In this document: piece by piece, positions 24,903 to 34,200 of the stretch
Layout: every line of letters begins with the position of its first letter
How positions within the stretch are numbered: position 1 is the first letter of the stretch
Assembly (NCBI GenBank): GCA_902767775.1
Contig: CACXIP010000008.1
Span: forward strand, 62,001-126,000
Direction of reading: 5' to 3'
DNA length: 64,000 bases
Source: an uncultured Prevotellaceae bacterium
Lineage (GTDB): Bacteria; Bacteroidota; Bacteroidia; Bacteroidales; Bacteroidaceae
Translations under genes and position numbers: made by a program
The notes under the pieces: generated by a model
What the model was told of the DNA's origin: nothing
Database searches by the model: none
Seen by the model: only the letters and a program-made list of their open reading frames with translations

Positions 24903-26024
24903 TTATTTTTTCAATAGACGATAGTATTCTGCGGCGCCGAGAAGAAAACAACCGAGACCATAGTCCTCGAAATCGGGTACCTTGGTGTAGGTGACGGGCT
25001 GACCTGCCGAGGGGTCCTTGCCTGTACCCTGCACATAACCCAGAAAACCGTCGGGATGCAGGCAGTCGCGCACCATTGCGTTCCATGCGCGGTCGCAGGC
25101 ATCTTGGTATTTCTTTGCCTTGAGGATTTTGTTGTTGATGCCCCAACTCATGCCATAGAGGAACAGAGCCGTACCGGTGAGTTCCTTGCCCCCATAAGTG
25201 ACGGGTGAGACGAGTGAGGGATTCCACAGTCCGTCCTCACGCTGGCATTTCAGCAATGCCTCGCTCATGAGGATGAAGTCTTTCTTCAGTCGCTTGTAGT
25301 ATTTGTCTTTTTTGCCGATGTCGCTCATCACCCTCACCAGTGCGGCATACACCCATCCGCTGCCACGGCTCCAGTAGCAGTTCTGTCCGTCGCTCTCCTT
25401 GTAGGGAGGTACATAGTCGGCATCTCGCCACCACAGACCCTCGGCGGTGTTGAACAATCCACCGCCACAGGTGTCACGGCTCCATGTGTACATCTTCATG
25501 GCATGGTCGAGGTAGCGGCGCTCGCCAGTGGCCTTGTAGAAATGGCTGTAGACGGGCATCGCCATCTGGATGGCGTCAATCCAAGTCCAGTAGCCCAACT
25601 TTCCTGATGCCATCTGGAGGTCGAGGTTCTCACGCACATGAGCAATCATGCGTGCATCGTGTGTCATCATATACCGCTCCAGATAGGTCTGCGCACAGCA
25701 TTGGTCGTCGGCGTCGGTGGTCTTCACACCATTGCGCGGTGTCCACTCATGGAAGTTGGCCCATCGGTCGGTGTAGTCGATATAGGCAGGGTTGTTGTCA
25801 ATCCCATATAGTGCCATGAGACCTTCGTAATACACCGCGCGTGTCCAAAGGCTGCTTGGGCGGATGCGCTTGACATTTGTCGGCACTGTGGGGTCGGCAT
25901 ACTTGGTCATGAAATACTTGTTGGCAAGTTGGGCGGCTGCCAGCACGTCATTGGCGTTGGTTTGCTGGGCGGAGGCACCTACTGTGAGTAGGACCATGGC
26001 CATGAGGAGAATAACTTTTTTCAT
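24903..26024 (-). CDS. Secreted GH105 unsaturated uronyl hydrolase
   Basis: A 373-aa protein; the start MKKVILLMAMVLLTVGASAQ (ATG 26024) is a signal peptide, and in-frame sequence upstream to 26144 is non-coding. GH105/GH88-type (alpha/alpha)6 barrel: TRAVYYEGLMALYG, CCAQTYLERYMM, WIDAIQMAMPVYSHF, CYWSRGSGWVYAALVRVM, ELTGTALFLYGMSWG. The first Asp and the CCAQ-region Asp are the expected catalytic positions. Enzymes of this family remove unsaturated galacturonate or glucuronate from the ends of oligosaccharides left by lyases. It follows the HTCS-type site at 26084-26116 and is transcribed alone. Confidence 0.9.
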   Translation of the reverse strand: MKKVILLMAMVLLTVGASAQQTNANDVLAAAQLANKYFMTKYADPTVPTNVKRIRPSSLWTRAVYYEGLMALYGIDNNPAYIDYTDRWANFHEWTPRNGVKTTDADDQCCAQTYLERYMMTHDARMIAHVRENLDLQMASGKLGYWTWIDAIQMAMPVYSHFYKATGERRYLDHAMKMYTWSRDTCGGGLFNTAEGLWWRDADYVPPYKESDGQNCYWSRGSGWVYAALVRVMSDIGKKDKYYKRLKKDFILMSEALLKCQREDGLWNPSLVSPVTYGGKELTGTALFLYGMSWGINNKILKAKKYQDACDRAWNAMVRDCLHPDGFLGYVQGTGKDPSAGQPVTYTKVPDFEDYGLGCFLLGAAEYYRLLKK

Positions 26025-26043
26025 AAGATGAATCTTGTTTTTG

Positions 26044-26051
26044 CAAAAATA
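26044..26051 (-). promoter_or_regulatory. -7 box of the GH105 promoter
   Basis: TATTTTTG on the minus strand, 20 bp upstream of ATG 26024 and 32 bp from the 33-bp regulator-type motif at 26084-26116. No TTTG -33 box is present, as expected for an activated promoter. Confidence 0.6.
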
Positions 26052-26083
26052 CGGTAAATAAAGAGACAGATATGTAGTTGAAT

Positions 26084-26116
26084 CGTCCATTTTATCGGTA
26101 TTTTTGTATGAAATCA
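26084..26116 (-). promoter_or_regulatory. Putative HTCS operator, copy 1 (GH105)
   Basis: A 33-bp sequence beginning CGTCCATTTTATCGGTATTT on the plus strand and ending TTGTATGAAATCA. It is identical at 30 of 33 positions, without gaps, to 31138-31170. On the transcribed (minus) strand it lies 32 bp upstream of the -7 box. Confidence 0.7.
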
Positions 26117-26140
26117 TGATGAGGGATGGTTTTTTGGCTG

Positions 26141-28924
26141 TCATTGAGGGCTGATGATATCATCGTAGCGCATCAGGTAGGTGTCATACTGTGTCTCGAA
26201 CGGGTGGAAGGGAGCCGGTACCGTTTTGGGGTTGGCGAAGAGGTTGCGCAGCAACTCTGGGATGCCGTTGGCATTGATGCGGTAGAGATAGCAGTCGCCG
26301 CTCACACTTCCGATTTGGTTGGCGATGACAGGGAAGGCTGTTCTGGAGAACTTCGGTCCTTGTCCTGAGACAGCGGCGTTGCAACTCACGACAATGCCAC
26401 GGTCGGTCTGCTCAAAACTGATGTTGCCCTGGTGGCAGAATATCAGCAGTCCGTTGCCCTCGCTGTCGGTCAGCAATGCGGCATCCACCCCCATCCTGTT
26501 GCCCTCGAAGTAGAGGTCGTCTTTATGCAGCGCCCAGAATCCGTATCGTCCGGCACGGAAGCGTCCGGGGTAGGTGGGCATCAAGCCATTGCCTATCCAC
26601 TGCACACGGTCGATATTGCTGTCGAGCAGGAAGGCTATACCCAATTCCGACAGGAAGGTGTCGGTCGTGTCGGGGGTAAGGATGAAGGATAGGTGTGTGG
26701 CAGCTCCTGTGGGCTCGCTTTTTATCTGGGTGGCGATGTTTCCTGCCGACCTGCCATCAGCTGATGGTTGCAGCAGGTAGCGCTCCAACCGCTTGTCTCC
26801 CACTTTGAGGCGTTCAGCCATCGTAGCTTTTCTGCCGGCACGCACCAGAATGCCGCTTTGCATCACTGCCATCGGGTCGGCATCTACCTTTGGCAGTTGG
26901 GCAAGGAGCCGTGTGGTTAGGTCGGAGGGGTTGACGGGTATCGCCTGATGCAGGAACGTCCTTCCTTGGGCATCGGAAACCTCGAGGTGCAGCAGACTGA
27001 TGTGGTTGGGATTGGGCTGTTGTGGCAGCGACAATTCGTATTCAGTTGTCTGATGCGGTTTGCAGAATGGTGAGAAGGCTCCTTGTGCGATGGTGTCGCG
27101 GTCTTCGGTGAAAGTCCACCGGAAGGTGACATGGTCTTTGAGGTTGAGGAAATCGAAGCGGTTGGCTACATGCATTCGCAGGCATGCGTTGTCTGTCATC
27201 AAGATGCTGTCGGTGACGAAAGCCTGGGCATAGTTGTGCTGCAGTTCATAATAATTGGGCAGCGGGGTGCGGTCGGCATAGAGTAAGCCGTCGGTGCCCT
27301 TGTTGCCATACATCTCGAAACCACCCTCAGAACTTGTGTAGACCTTCTCCTCATAGCCGTATCTGTTGTTGAGGTGCTGTCGGAAGGGCATGCCCTGGTC
27401 GGCCCATTCCCACACCGAACCGCCAGCGATGCATGGTGTGCGCTCGATGATTTCCCACTGTCGGTCATGGTCCTCCAGCGAGATGCCGAGGGTATGGCAA
27501 TACTCCGTAAAGATGACAGGACGGTCGGCATTTTGGTAGAAACCTGCTATTTGGGAGGTGGTGGGATAGTGTGGAGCGTAGATATCCGCCACTTTTGGAA
27601 AATCGTAGTTGAACTTCCGGAAATAGGAACCAACTTGTGGATAGCAGATGGGCCGTGAGGGGTCGAGTTCGTGTTTCACATATTCACCGAGTTTTTGGCA
27701 GATATCGGTCAGTGGGTTCTCGTTGCCGAGGCTCCAGATGAGCACAGAGGGATGGTTCTTGTCGCGTTGGATGGTGGCCTGTGCCCGCCTCCGCAAGACA
27801 GGATAGAACTCTTCTCTGCTCAGATTCTTGTCACCGTAGCCAAAGGGTACCTCATCGATGATGTAGAAGCCTAAGGAGTCGGCCAGTTCATAGAAACGTG
27901 GTTCGCGGGGATAGTGCGACGTGCGGATGTAGTTGACCGAGGCCTCCTTCATTAGGCGCATGTCCTTCAGCGTCATTTCATCACTGATGACCTTCACCGT
28001 TTTGGGGTCGGTGGCATGGCTTGTCACGCCCCTCAGTTTGATAGGCTGTCCGTTGAGTTTCAAAATGTTGCCGTCGATGGTGAGCTCGCGGAAGCCGAAT
28101 TTGTGTTCAAAGGTTTGGATGACCTTGCCTTTTTTCAGGAGTTTGGTGCGCAGTGTGTAGAGATAGGGTGTCTCTGCTGTCCAAAGATGGGGGTTCTCCA
28201 CCTTGTTGCTTCCCACTAAGCTACCATGGGCATCGAGAATTTCATGAACCACTGATGTTGTCTTGTCGGCATGGGCAATTTCTGTGTCGATGATGACCTC
28301 CCCTGTGTTGCGGGTGTGTATCGTGAGGTCTTTCAGATGGGTGGGCGGCACGGCGAAGAGGGTGACGTCGCGGAAAATACCGCAGGGAGCCCAGTCGTCG
28401 TTATAGTCGAAGTCGCTGCCACTGAACTGTGTGATGACACGCATTTGGAGTTCCTGACGGGTCGTTTTCCTATGTATGCAGTCGGTGATGTCGAAGATGG
28501 CGGTGTTGTATCCTGAGCGCCATGAGCCTGCCTCATGGCCGTTGACCCATAGGTCGTAGCCATAGAGTACCCCATCGAAGCGGAGAAGGATGTGCATGCC
28601 CTTCCATGCCTCAGGGATGATGAATGAGGTGTGGTAATAGCCCGTCAGCGGGCGCGCACTGTCGTAGTTGGGCTGTGCGAAGCCATAGGTCTCCCAACAG
28701 CCAGGTACAGGGATGGTGCCCCATGTGGCATCTACGGTGGGGATAGCGGTATTGGTGTTGTCGATGCCCTCAACGACCTTTAGGTCCCATTCGCCGTTGA
28801 GGCTTCGTTTCATGGTGGAATCGGTCACCGGCAGGGTGCCTTGGAAGGCATCCTGTGCTGTCGCACCGACAAAAGATGAAAGGTAAATGATGACGGCTAA
28901 ACTCAGCAGACGCACTATCTTCAT
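26141..28924 (-). CDS. Secreted GH2 beta-galactosidase/glucuronidase-type glycosidase
   Basis: A 927-aa exported protein with signal peptide (MKIVRLLSLAVIIYLSSFVGATAQ). Domain order: sugar-binding jelly roll (about 40-210), Ig-like (215-300), catalytic TIM barrel (300-600), and C-terminal beta domains (600-927). The acid/base is Glu402 in SLGNENP and the nucleophile Glu474 in FTEYCH. The GNExP context and the overall length fit LacZ-like GH2 enzymes; the exact sugar cannot be told (galactose is the commonest). It starts 10 bp after the stop of the DUF362 fusion, so they form one operon under the motif at 31138. Confidence 0.9.
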   Translation of the reverse strand: MKIVRLLSLAVIIYLSSFVGATAQDAFQGTLPVTDSTMKRSLNGEWDLKVVEGIDNTNTAIPTVDATWGTIPVPGCWETYGFAQPNYDSARPLTGYYHTSFIIPEAWKGMHILLRFDGVLYGYDLWVNGHEAGSWRSGYNTAIFDITDCIHRKTTRQELQMRVITQFSGSDFDYNDDWAPCGIFRDVTLFAVPPTHLKDLTIHTRNTGEVIIDTEIAHADKTTSVVHEILDAHGSLVGSNKVENPHLWTAETPYLYTLRTKLLKKGKVIQTFEHKFGFRELTIDGNILKLNGQPIKLRGVTSHATDPKTVKVISDEMTLKDMRLMKEASVNYIRTSHYPREPRFYELADSLGFYIIDEVPFGYGDKNLSREEFYPVLRRRAQATIQRDKNHPSVLIWSLGNENPLTDICQKLGEYVKHELDPSRPICYPQVGSYFRKFNYDFPKVADIYAPHYPTTSQIAGFYQNADRPVIFTEYCHTLGISLEDHDRQWEIIERTPCIAGGSVWEWADQGMPFRQHLNNRYGYEEKVYTSSEGGFEMYGNKGTDGLLYADRTPLPNYYELQHNYAQAFVTDSILMTDNACLRMHVANRFDFLNLKDHVTFRWTFTEDRDTIAQGAFSPFCKPHQTTEYELSLPQQPNPNHISLLHLEVSDAQGRTFLHQAIPVNPSDLTTRLLAQLPKVDADPMAVMQSGILVRAGRKATMAERLKVGDKRLERYLLQPSADGRSAGNIATQIKSEPTGAATHLSFILTPDTTDTFLSELGIAFLLDSNIDRVQWIGNGLMPTYPGRFRAGRYGFWALHKDDLYFEGNRMGVDAALLTDSEGNGLLIFCHQGNISFEQTDRGIVVSCNAAVSGQGPKFSRTAFPVIANQIGSVSGDCYLYRINANGIPELLRNLFANPKTVPAPFHPFETQYDTYLMRYDDIISPQ

Positions 28925-28933
28925 AACAAATAC

Positions 28934-31078
28934 TCAATCTTCAATTTTCTTGTATATCAGTTCAATTTTGGTGTATTTCCTTTCCTTTTGGTTGTTCCAG
29001 TGCTCAAACAGTCCGAGTGGTTGTGTCAGCGGCTTTCCATCCTGCTTATAAACCGTTCCGCTGGGTGTGTTGGGTATGCTGGCCGCCTCGCGCAGGTATT
29101 CGTCACAGTAGTTGAGGCTGCCGAACTCAGGCCACTCGCTGATGAGGATATCCATGGCGACGGCATCGCAGGCCAGTTCGTCCTGTGACACGATGAGCGA
29201 GCATGCCCAGTCGCCGTCGAAGGGCGCTTTCTGCCATTTGGGAGCAGGAGGACCGTTGACATCGCGCGAACCGTATGTGCCATCTATCAAGAATAGCAGC
29301 GCCTTCTGCCCCATGTCCTTATGTGCAATCCAGTCGACGAAAGTCTTATAACCAGGTTTTCCATGTCGTTTATCCTGACTTATATTGTTGTGTGCGTTTT
29401 GTCGCCAGAGCAGGTTGATGTCCGTTGCTCCATACCAGTTTTTGGCAGTCAGGGTTACACCAGGACCCGAGTGGGTCTTCAGCAGGGCAGAGTTGATGAG
29501 GTAGTCGGCATCGACAATGCATTTGGCCAATCCTCTCGCCATTTTGCCGTTTTCTGTGGAGTAGGTGATTTGCTCTGGGTAGTAATCACATTTCTCGCGT
29601 CCGTCGCCACCGATGTTGTCGATGAATCTTACACCGGGAAATTCCCTGTGCACCTTGTCGTAGATGCTGTCGGTGATGGCACGACTGGGTTCACAAAGCA
29701 CGATGTCCTGTTGGCGGACACCGCCGTCGCGCACCATCGACCTGACGAGGGCGAGGGTGGTGAAGGGCGAGGAGTTGAGTTCGATGGTGTCGCGGTGGGT
29801 GATGGCATTGTTGATATTGAGTTTCACGGCAATCATCTCTCCTTTCTTATACCCTCTGTTGCCACGCTGGTGGGTTTTGTTGAAGTGGCGGAAGAGAGCT
29901 TTCCATGCTTTCTTCGCCGTTGGTTCGCCGGACAGTTGCTTGATGGCCTCGGTTATCATGGCATCGGCCTTCTGCTGGTCGTTCCAGCGGTCTTCCACCC
30001 ACAGTCCGGTACGGCCGTCCCATTTGGCGACACCAGGACTGTGTATCCATGCCACACGTCCGGGATGGATGCCGCGCCCAATGCCAATGGGCTCGTTGGG
30101 ACCGACGAAAAGTCGGGGATATTGGGGGTTGAACTCACCGAAGAACAGCCGGTCGCGGTTGACGGCCTCGCTGAGCAATTGGATAGTGGTGGAAGGACCG
30201 AGGTCGGGCGACTTCCATGACTTGAGTTGCCACACCACCTTCCCTTGGTTGTCTACCTCAATGGCCTGCACGGGAGCATGGGCGGTGTCCATCGGTTCCT
30301 TGTTCCATTCATTATACCAGTTGTTGATGAGGTGATGGCCGTCCTTCAGGCGGACGGTCTTCTGAGGTTGTGTCACCCCATTGTCGTTGGTGTTGAGTTC
30401 CCACACCGTTTCTCCCATGCGGGTAATCTCCTGTATCTTGCCTTTGCGGCCCGTGATGAGTAGGTTGCCCTTGGGCAGTTCCTGCACCGACCAGGGCAGA
30501 AAACCATCCCAATGGTCAACTTCCTTACCATTGCTGTTGTACTCATGGATGCAGCCCAGTGCCATGTTGGCGATGAGCAGCGTACCCCGTGAGGTGAGAC
30601 GTGCGTTGCGGAACTGTCCGTGTACCGACCCTTTTTCCGAGATGGGCAATGGGAACTCCCTGACGATGTTTGTGGATGGGATTTCCATCACCACCGCCTT
30701 GGCGGGACGGCCGTTTTGCACAAACACCACATGGTGGCGCCCGATGGGTTGGATGGTGTGTATCTCCGTTCCCTCCGGAGCGGCATAACTCCACAGCGTC
30801 TGTCCATCCTGTGTCACTTCAGCGATGCCATACTGATGTGCCACGAGGATATGCCCGTCGGTCATGAGAACCGCATCACTGATTTCGCCACGCCCCAACT
30901 TGTCGTTGTAGCTCCAGGCTACATAGCCGTCTTTGACGATAAACATCCTGCGCTGCTTGCTCTGTCCGGCATAAAAGAAGTCATGGCGGGCAAGGTTTTC
31001 ATCCACTTCCTGCGCCGATATTTCATCAGTGGTGAGAAAGGCCATGACCAATAATAGTAGAAATGATAGTCTGTTCAT
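28934..31078 (-). CDS. Secreted beta-propeller-DUF362 fusion protein
   Basis: A 714-aa exported protein; start MNRLSFLLLLVMAFLTTDEI at ATG 31078 (signal peptide), as longer readings run into the regulator motif. The N-terminal half (about 30-360) is a beta-propeller of the PQQ/BamB or arylsulfotransferase-like type, with repeated GHxLxxxxYGxAEVTQDGQTLWSY patterns. The C-terminal half (about 385-690) is a DUF362 domain (QDIVLCEPSRAI, FIDNIGGDG, LIDGTYGSRDVN), which in other proteins carries iron-sulfur clusters or acts on unknown substrates. The fusion is not one for which I know a function. It is co-transcribed with GH2 and controlled like GH105. Confidence 0.8.
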   Translation of the reverse strand: MNRLSFLLLLVMAFLTTDEISAQEVDENLARHDFFYAGQSKQRRMFIVKDGYVAWSYNDKLGRGEISDAVLMTDGHILVAHQYGIAEVTQDGQTLWSYAAPEGTEIHTIQPIGRHHVVFVQNGRPAKAVVMEIPSTNIVREFPLPISEKGSVHGQFRNARLTSRGTLLIANMALGCIHEYNSNGKEVDHWDGFLPWSVQELPKGNLLITGRKGKIQEITRMGETVWELNTNDNGVTQPQKTVRLKDGHHLINNWYNEWNKEPMDTAHAPVQAIEVDNQGKVVWQLKSWKSPDLGPSTTIQLLSEAVNRDRLFFGEFNPQYPRLFVGPNEPIGIGRGIHPGRVAWIHSPGVAKWDGRTGLWVEDRWNDQQKADAMITEAIKQLSGEPTAKKAWKALFRHFNKTHQRGNRGYKKGEMIAVKLNINNAITHRDTIELNSSPFTTLALVRSMVRDGGVRQQDIVLCEPSRAITDSIYDKVHREFPGVRFIDNIGGDGREKCDYYPEQITYSTENGKMARGLAKCIVDADYLINSALLKTHSGPGVTLTAKNWYGATDINLLWRQNAHNNISQDKRHGKPGYKTFVDWIAHKDMGQKALLFLIDGTYGSRDVNGPPAPKWQKAPFDGDWACSLIVSQDELACDAVAMDILISEWPEFGSLNYCDEYLREAASIPNTPSGTVYKQDGKPLTQPLGLFEHWNNQKERKYTKIELIYKKIED

Positions 31079-31098
31079 AGAATTATGCTTTGTTATGG

Positions 31099-31106
31099 CA
31101 AAGATG
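31099..31106 (-). promoter_or_regulatory. -7-like box of the DUF362-GH2 operon
   Basis: CATCTTTG on the minus strand, 31 bp from the motif at 31138. Two mismatches to TAnnTTTG, consistent with an activator-dependent promoter. It lies 21 bp upstream of ATG 31078. Confidence 0.45.
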
Positions 31107-31137
31107 GAGATAAAAGGCGTTTGCAACCTTGATAAAA

Positions 31138-31170
31138 CGTCCATTTTATTGGTATTTTTGTCTAAAATCA
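31138..31170. promoter_or_regulatory. Putative HTCS operator, copy 2 (intergenic, HTCS/DUF362)
   Basis: A 33-bp sequence beginning CGTCCATTTTATTGGTATTT and ending TTGTCTAAAATCA; 30/33 identical to the GH105 copy. It overlaps the -33 region (31149-31151 TTG) of the HTCS gene's own promoter. The one base that makes a TTG here (31150) is C in the GH105 copy. Confidence 0.7.
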
Positions 31171-31179
31171 CTATTTTTG
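31149..31179 (+). promoter_or_regulatory. Promoter of the HTCS gene
   Basis: TTG (31149-31151), 20 bp, TATTTTTG (31172-31179); ATG 31205 follows at 25 bp. The -33 box lies inside the 33-bp operator, suggesting autoregulation. Confidence 0.65.
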
Positions 31180-31204
31180 CACACCATACCTATCTGAAAC
31201 GACA

Positions 31205-34200
31205 ATGAAGAGACTTTTTACCGTCGCCTTATGCCTGGTGGCATTGGGCGCATGGTGCCAGATACCGCTTAAGTCGCATACTCTCGACACCGATGACGGA
31301 CTTCCCAGCAACTACATCATCAATATGGTGCAGGACCCGCAGGGATATGTGTGGATGGCCACATCCGACGGTCTGTGCCGCTATGACGGTTACTCCTTTG
31401 ACATCCACAAGCACACCACCGACAGCAACGACTCGCTGCTGCTGAGCAACCGTGTGCGCGAACTCCACCAGAATCCCAACGGACTGCTCTTCGTGCGCCT
31501 GCAAGGAGAGCAATATAGCTGTTATGATACCAACAGCAAGCGTTTCATCCCCTTCATTCCTGATGGGAAGAATCACCGCAACTACTGCGACTGCGCTTTC
31601 ATGCCCGACAGTACCACATGGTTGTGGTATGACTACTCGGGGTGCATCGAGGTGACCTATCGTAATGGGAAGGTGGAGAGCCGCGAGTATAACAAAGAGA
31701 ACGGACAGCTTCGTTCCAACAACGTGAATTTCGTGGATGCTGACAGTAGGGGACGTATTTGGGTGGGTACCCAGGAAGGACTGTATCTGAAGAAAGACGG
31801 ACGACTGAGGCTTGCTGAGGGCAAAACAGGTTTTGTAGCGGTGGCTGAAGTGAGGGGTGTCACCTATTTTGCCACCACCGACCACCGCATCATGCATGTC
31901 GGCGACGAGGCTGTACTTACAACCGATGTGGATGTCTGGCCAGGATGGGCTGCCGGCAACCGTGTGCGTGGACTTGTGCCGCTTGGCGACCAACTGCTTG
32001 TCATCACCGACCGCACCACCTACAGTTATGACACCAAACGGCATCAGGTAGGTCTTGGCAGCGTGCAGATACCTGGTGGCACGGTGAGCCGCGACAACAC
32101 CGGACGTTATTATGTGATGGACCGTTCGGTCGTCATCCATTACTTCGACACACAGCGCGGTGAGACCTACACCTTCCCCGTCCTCGACGGAAAGTTGCTC
32201 AGCAAGAGAGGCGTCAGTCCGTGCAACGTGCTCACCGACCACAACGGCAATATCTGGATTTCCACTCTTGGCAACGGCCTCTTTGTCTTCGACCCCACCA
32301 CGCACACCCTTGAGCACCACTCGCCCAAGATGAGCGTTAAGTCACCCATACAGACCGACTATCTCTATGGCATGATGGCCGACCGGTCGGGCAACATTTG
32401 GCTTTCGCAGGAGAATATGGGCATCAGCGTGGTGACCGCCATGCCCAAGAGCGTGAGGCGGCTCACCGCCACCAACAGCCTGTCGCCCGACTATGCCAAT
32501 CTCTTCAGGTCGCTGCACCAGACTGCCGACGGCAGGGTGTGGGCGGGCAACTTCACTGGCGGTTCATTCCTCCTTAACGGCGGCACGCTGCAGCCCGCTC
32601 AATTGAGCATCAACGACGACCTCCTGTCTATCTGTATCGACAGCAAGGGACACCGGTGGGTGGGAACACGCAGCAACGGTGTCTATGTGGATGGTCGCCA
32701 ATATGCCAACAATACGGGCGATGCCTCGTCGCTCCCCCACGGAAAGGTGTTCGACATCCTATGTGACAAAAAAGGTCGTGTGTGGGTGGGCGTAAACATG
32801 GGAGCGCTATGCCTCGCCATGCCACAGGCCGACGGTTCCTATCGATTCCAGCGCTTTCTCGAAGACCAACCGCTCATGCGCAACATCACCGTGCTCATCC
32901 AAACCAAGGCAGGACATATCTTCGCGGGCTGCGGCAACGGCATCGTTGTATTCGACCCAGAGCAAATCATCCGTGACCCCAAGGCATACCATTACTATAC
33001 GGCAGACAACAGCAGTCTGGGGTATTTCGAGATACGCGACCTTTTTGAGGACAAGGATGGAAAGGTGTGGCTTGCCTCCGCAGGCGGTGGACTCTACCGT
33101 GTGGACAACCCTGCCGATGTGGGGCATCTCTCCTTTGAGCGCTTTACCACCGACCAGGGACTGGCCGACAACACCGTCAACAGCATCATAGCGGACAAAA
33201 AGGGAAAACTGTGGATAGGCACGCACTACGGCCTGTCGAGGCTTGACACCCAGTCGATGCGCTTCTCCACCTATTACCTTTCAGCCGACAAACTAGGCGA
33301 TGTATACAGTGAAAACTCATCGTGCCTGTTGGCTGACGGAACTCTTGTCTTCGGCACCAACAACGGAGTAGTGTGTTTCTGTCCCGACCAAGTACAGCCC
33401 CATCAGGTGGGAGACAGCCATCTCGCCATCACCAGTCTGCTCATCAACGGCACACCCTACCGCGAGGGGGATGCAGAAGGGCGGCTCAGACTCTCCCACC
33501 GGCAGAACTCGCTCACCTTCCGTTTCTCCGACCTTGACTTCGGCTATCCCCATAATACGGAGTATGTCTATTGGCTCGAGGGAGCCGACAGGGGATGGAG
33601 CCAACCGACACGCCAGAACGAGGCGGTATACAAAGACCTTCAACCTGGTTCCTACGTCTTTCATGTGCGTCGCGCCGATGACCAGAAGGAAGTCGTGATG
33701 CGGGTGCTCATCCGTCAGCCATGGTGGAATACTTGGTGGGCATGGCTCATCTACCTCACCCTCATCGGAGCACTCGCTTGGTATGTCATCCGTCTGCTGC
33801 TCATCACCTATTCAATGCGCAACCGCATCAGGATGGACAAGGAGATATCCGACTTCAAGCATCGATTCTTCATGGATGTGAGCCATGAGTTTCGCACACC
33901 GCTCACCCTCATTGTGGGGTCGATGGAGCGCATCAGGAAAGCCGGCGACATGCCGGCAGCCATCCGGCAGCCCATTGCCAATATGGGAAGGAGTACCGAT
34001 CGCCTCAAGCGGTTGGTCAACCAGCTATTGGAGTTCGACAAACACCAGCATGGCAAACTCTCTCTGCGCCTGCAACAGACCGATGTGGTGAAATTGCTGA
34101 GGGATATCACCATGGGATTTGGCGATATGGCATACAACAAGGAAATCAACCTACAGTTTGTGCCATTCGCACAGCATGAGGAGATGTATGTGGATCGCAG

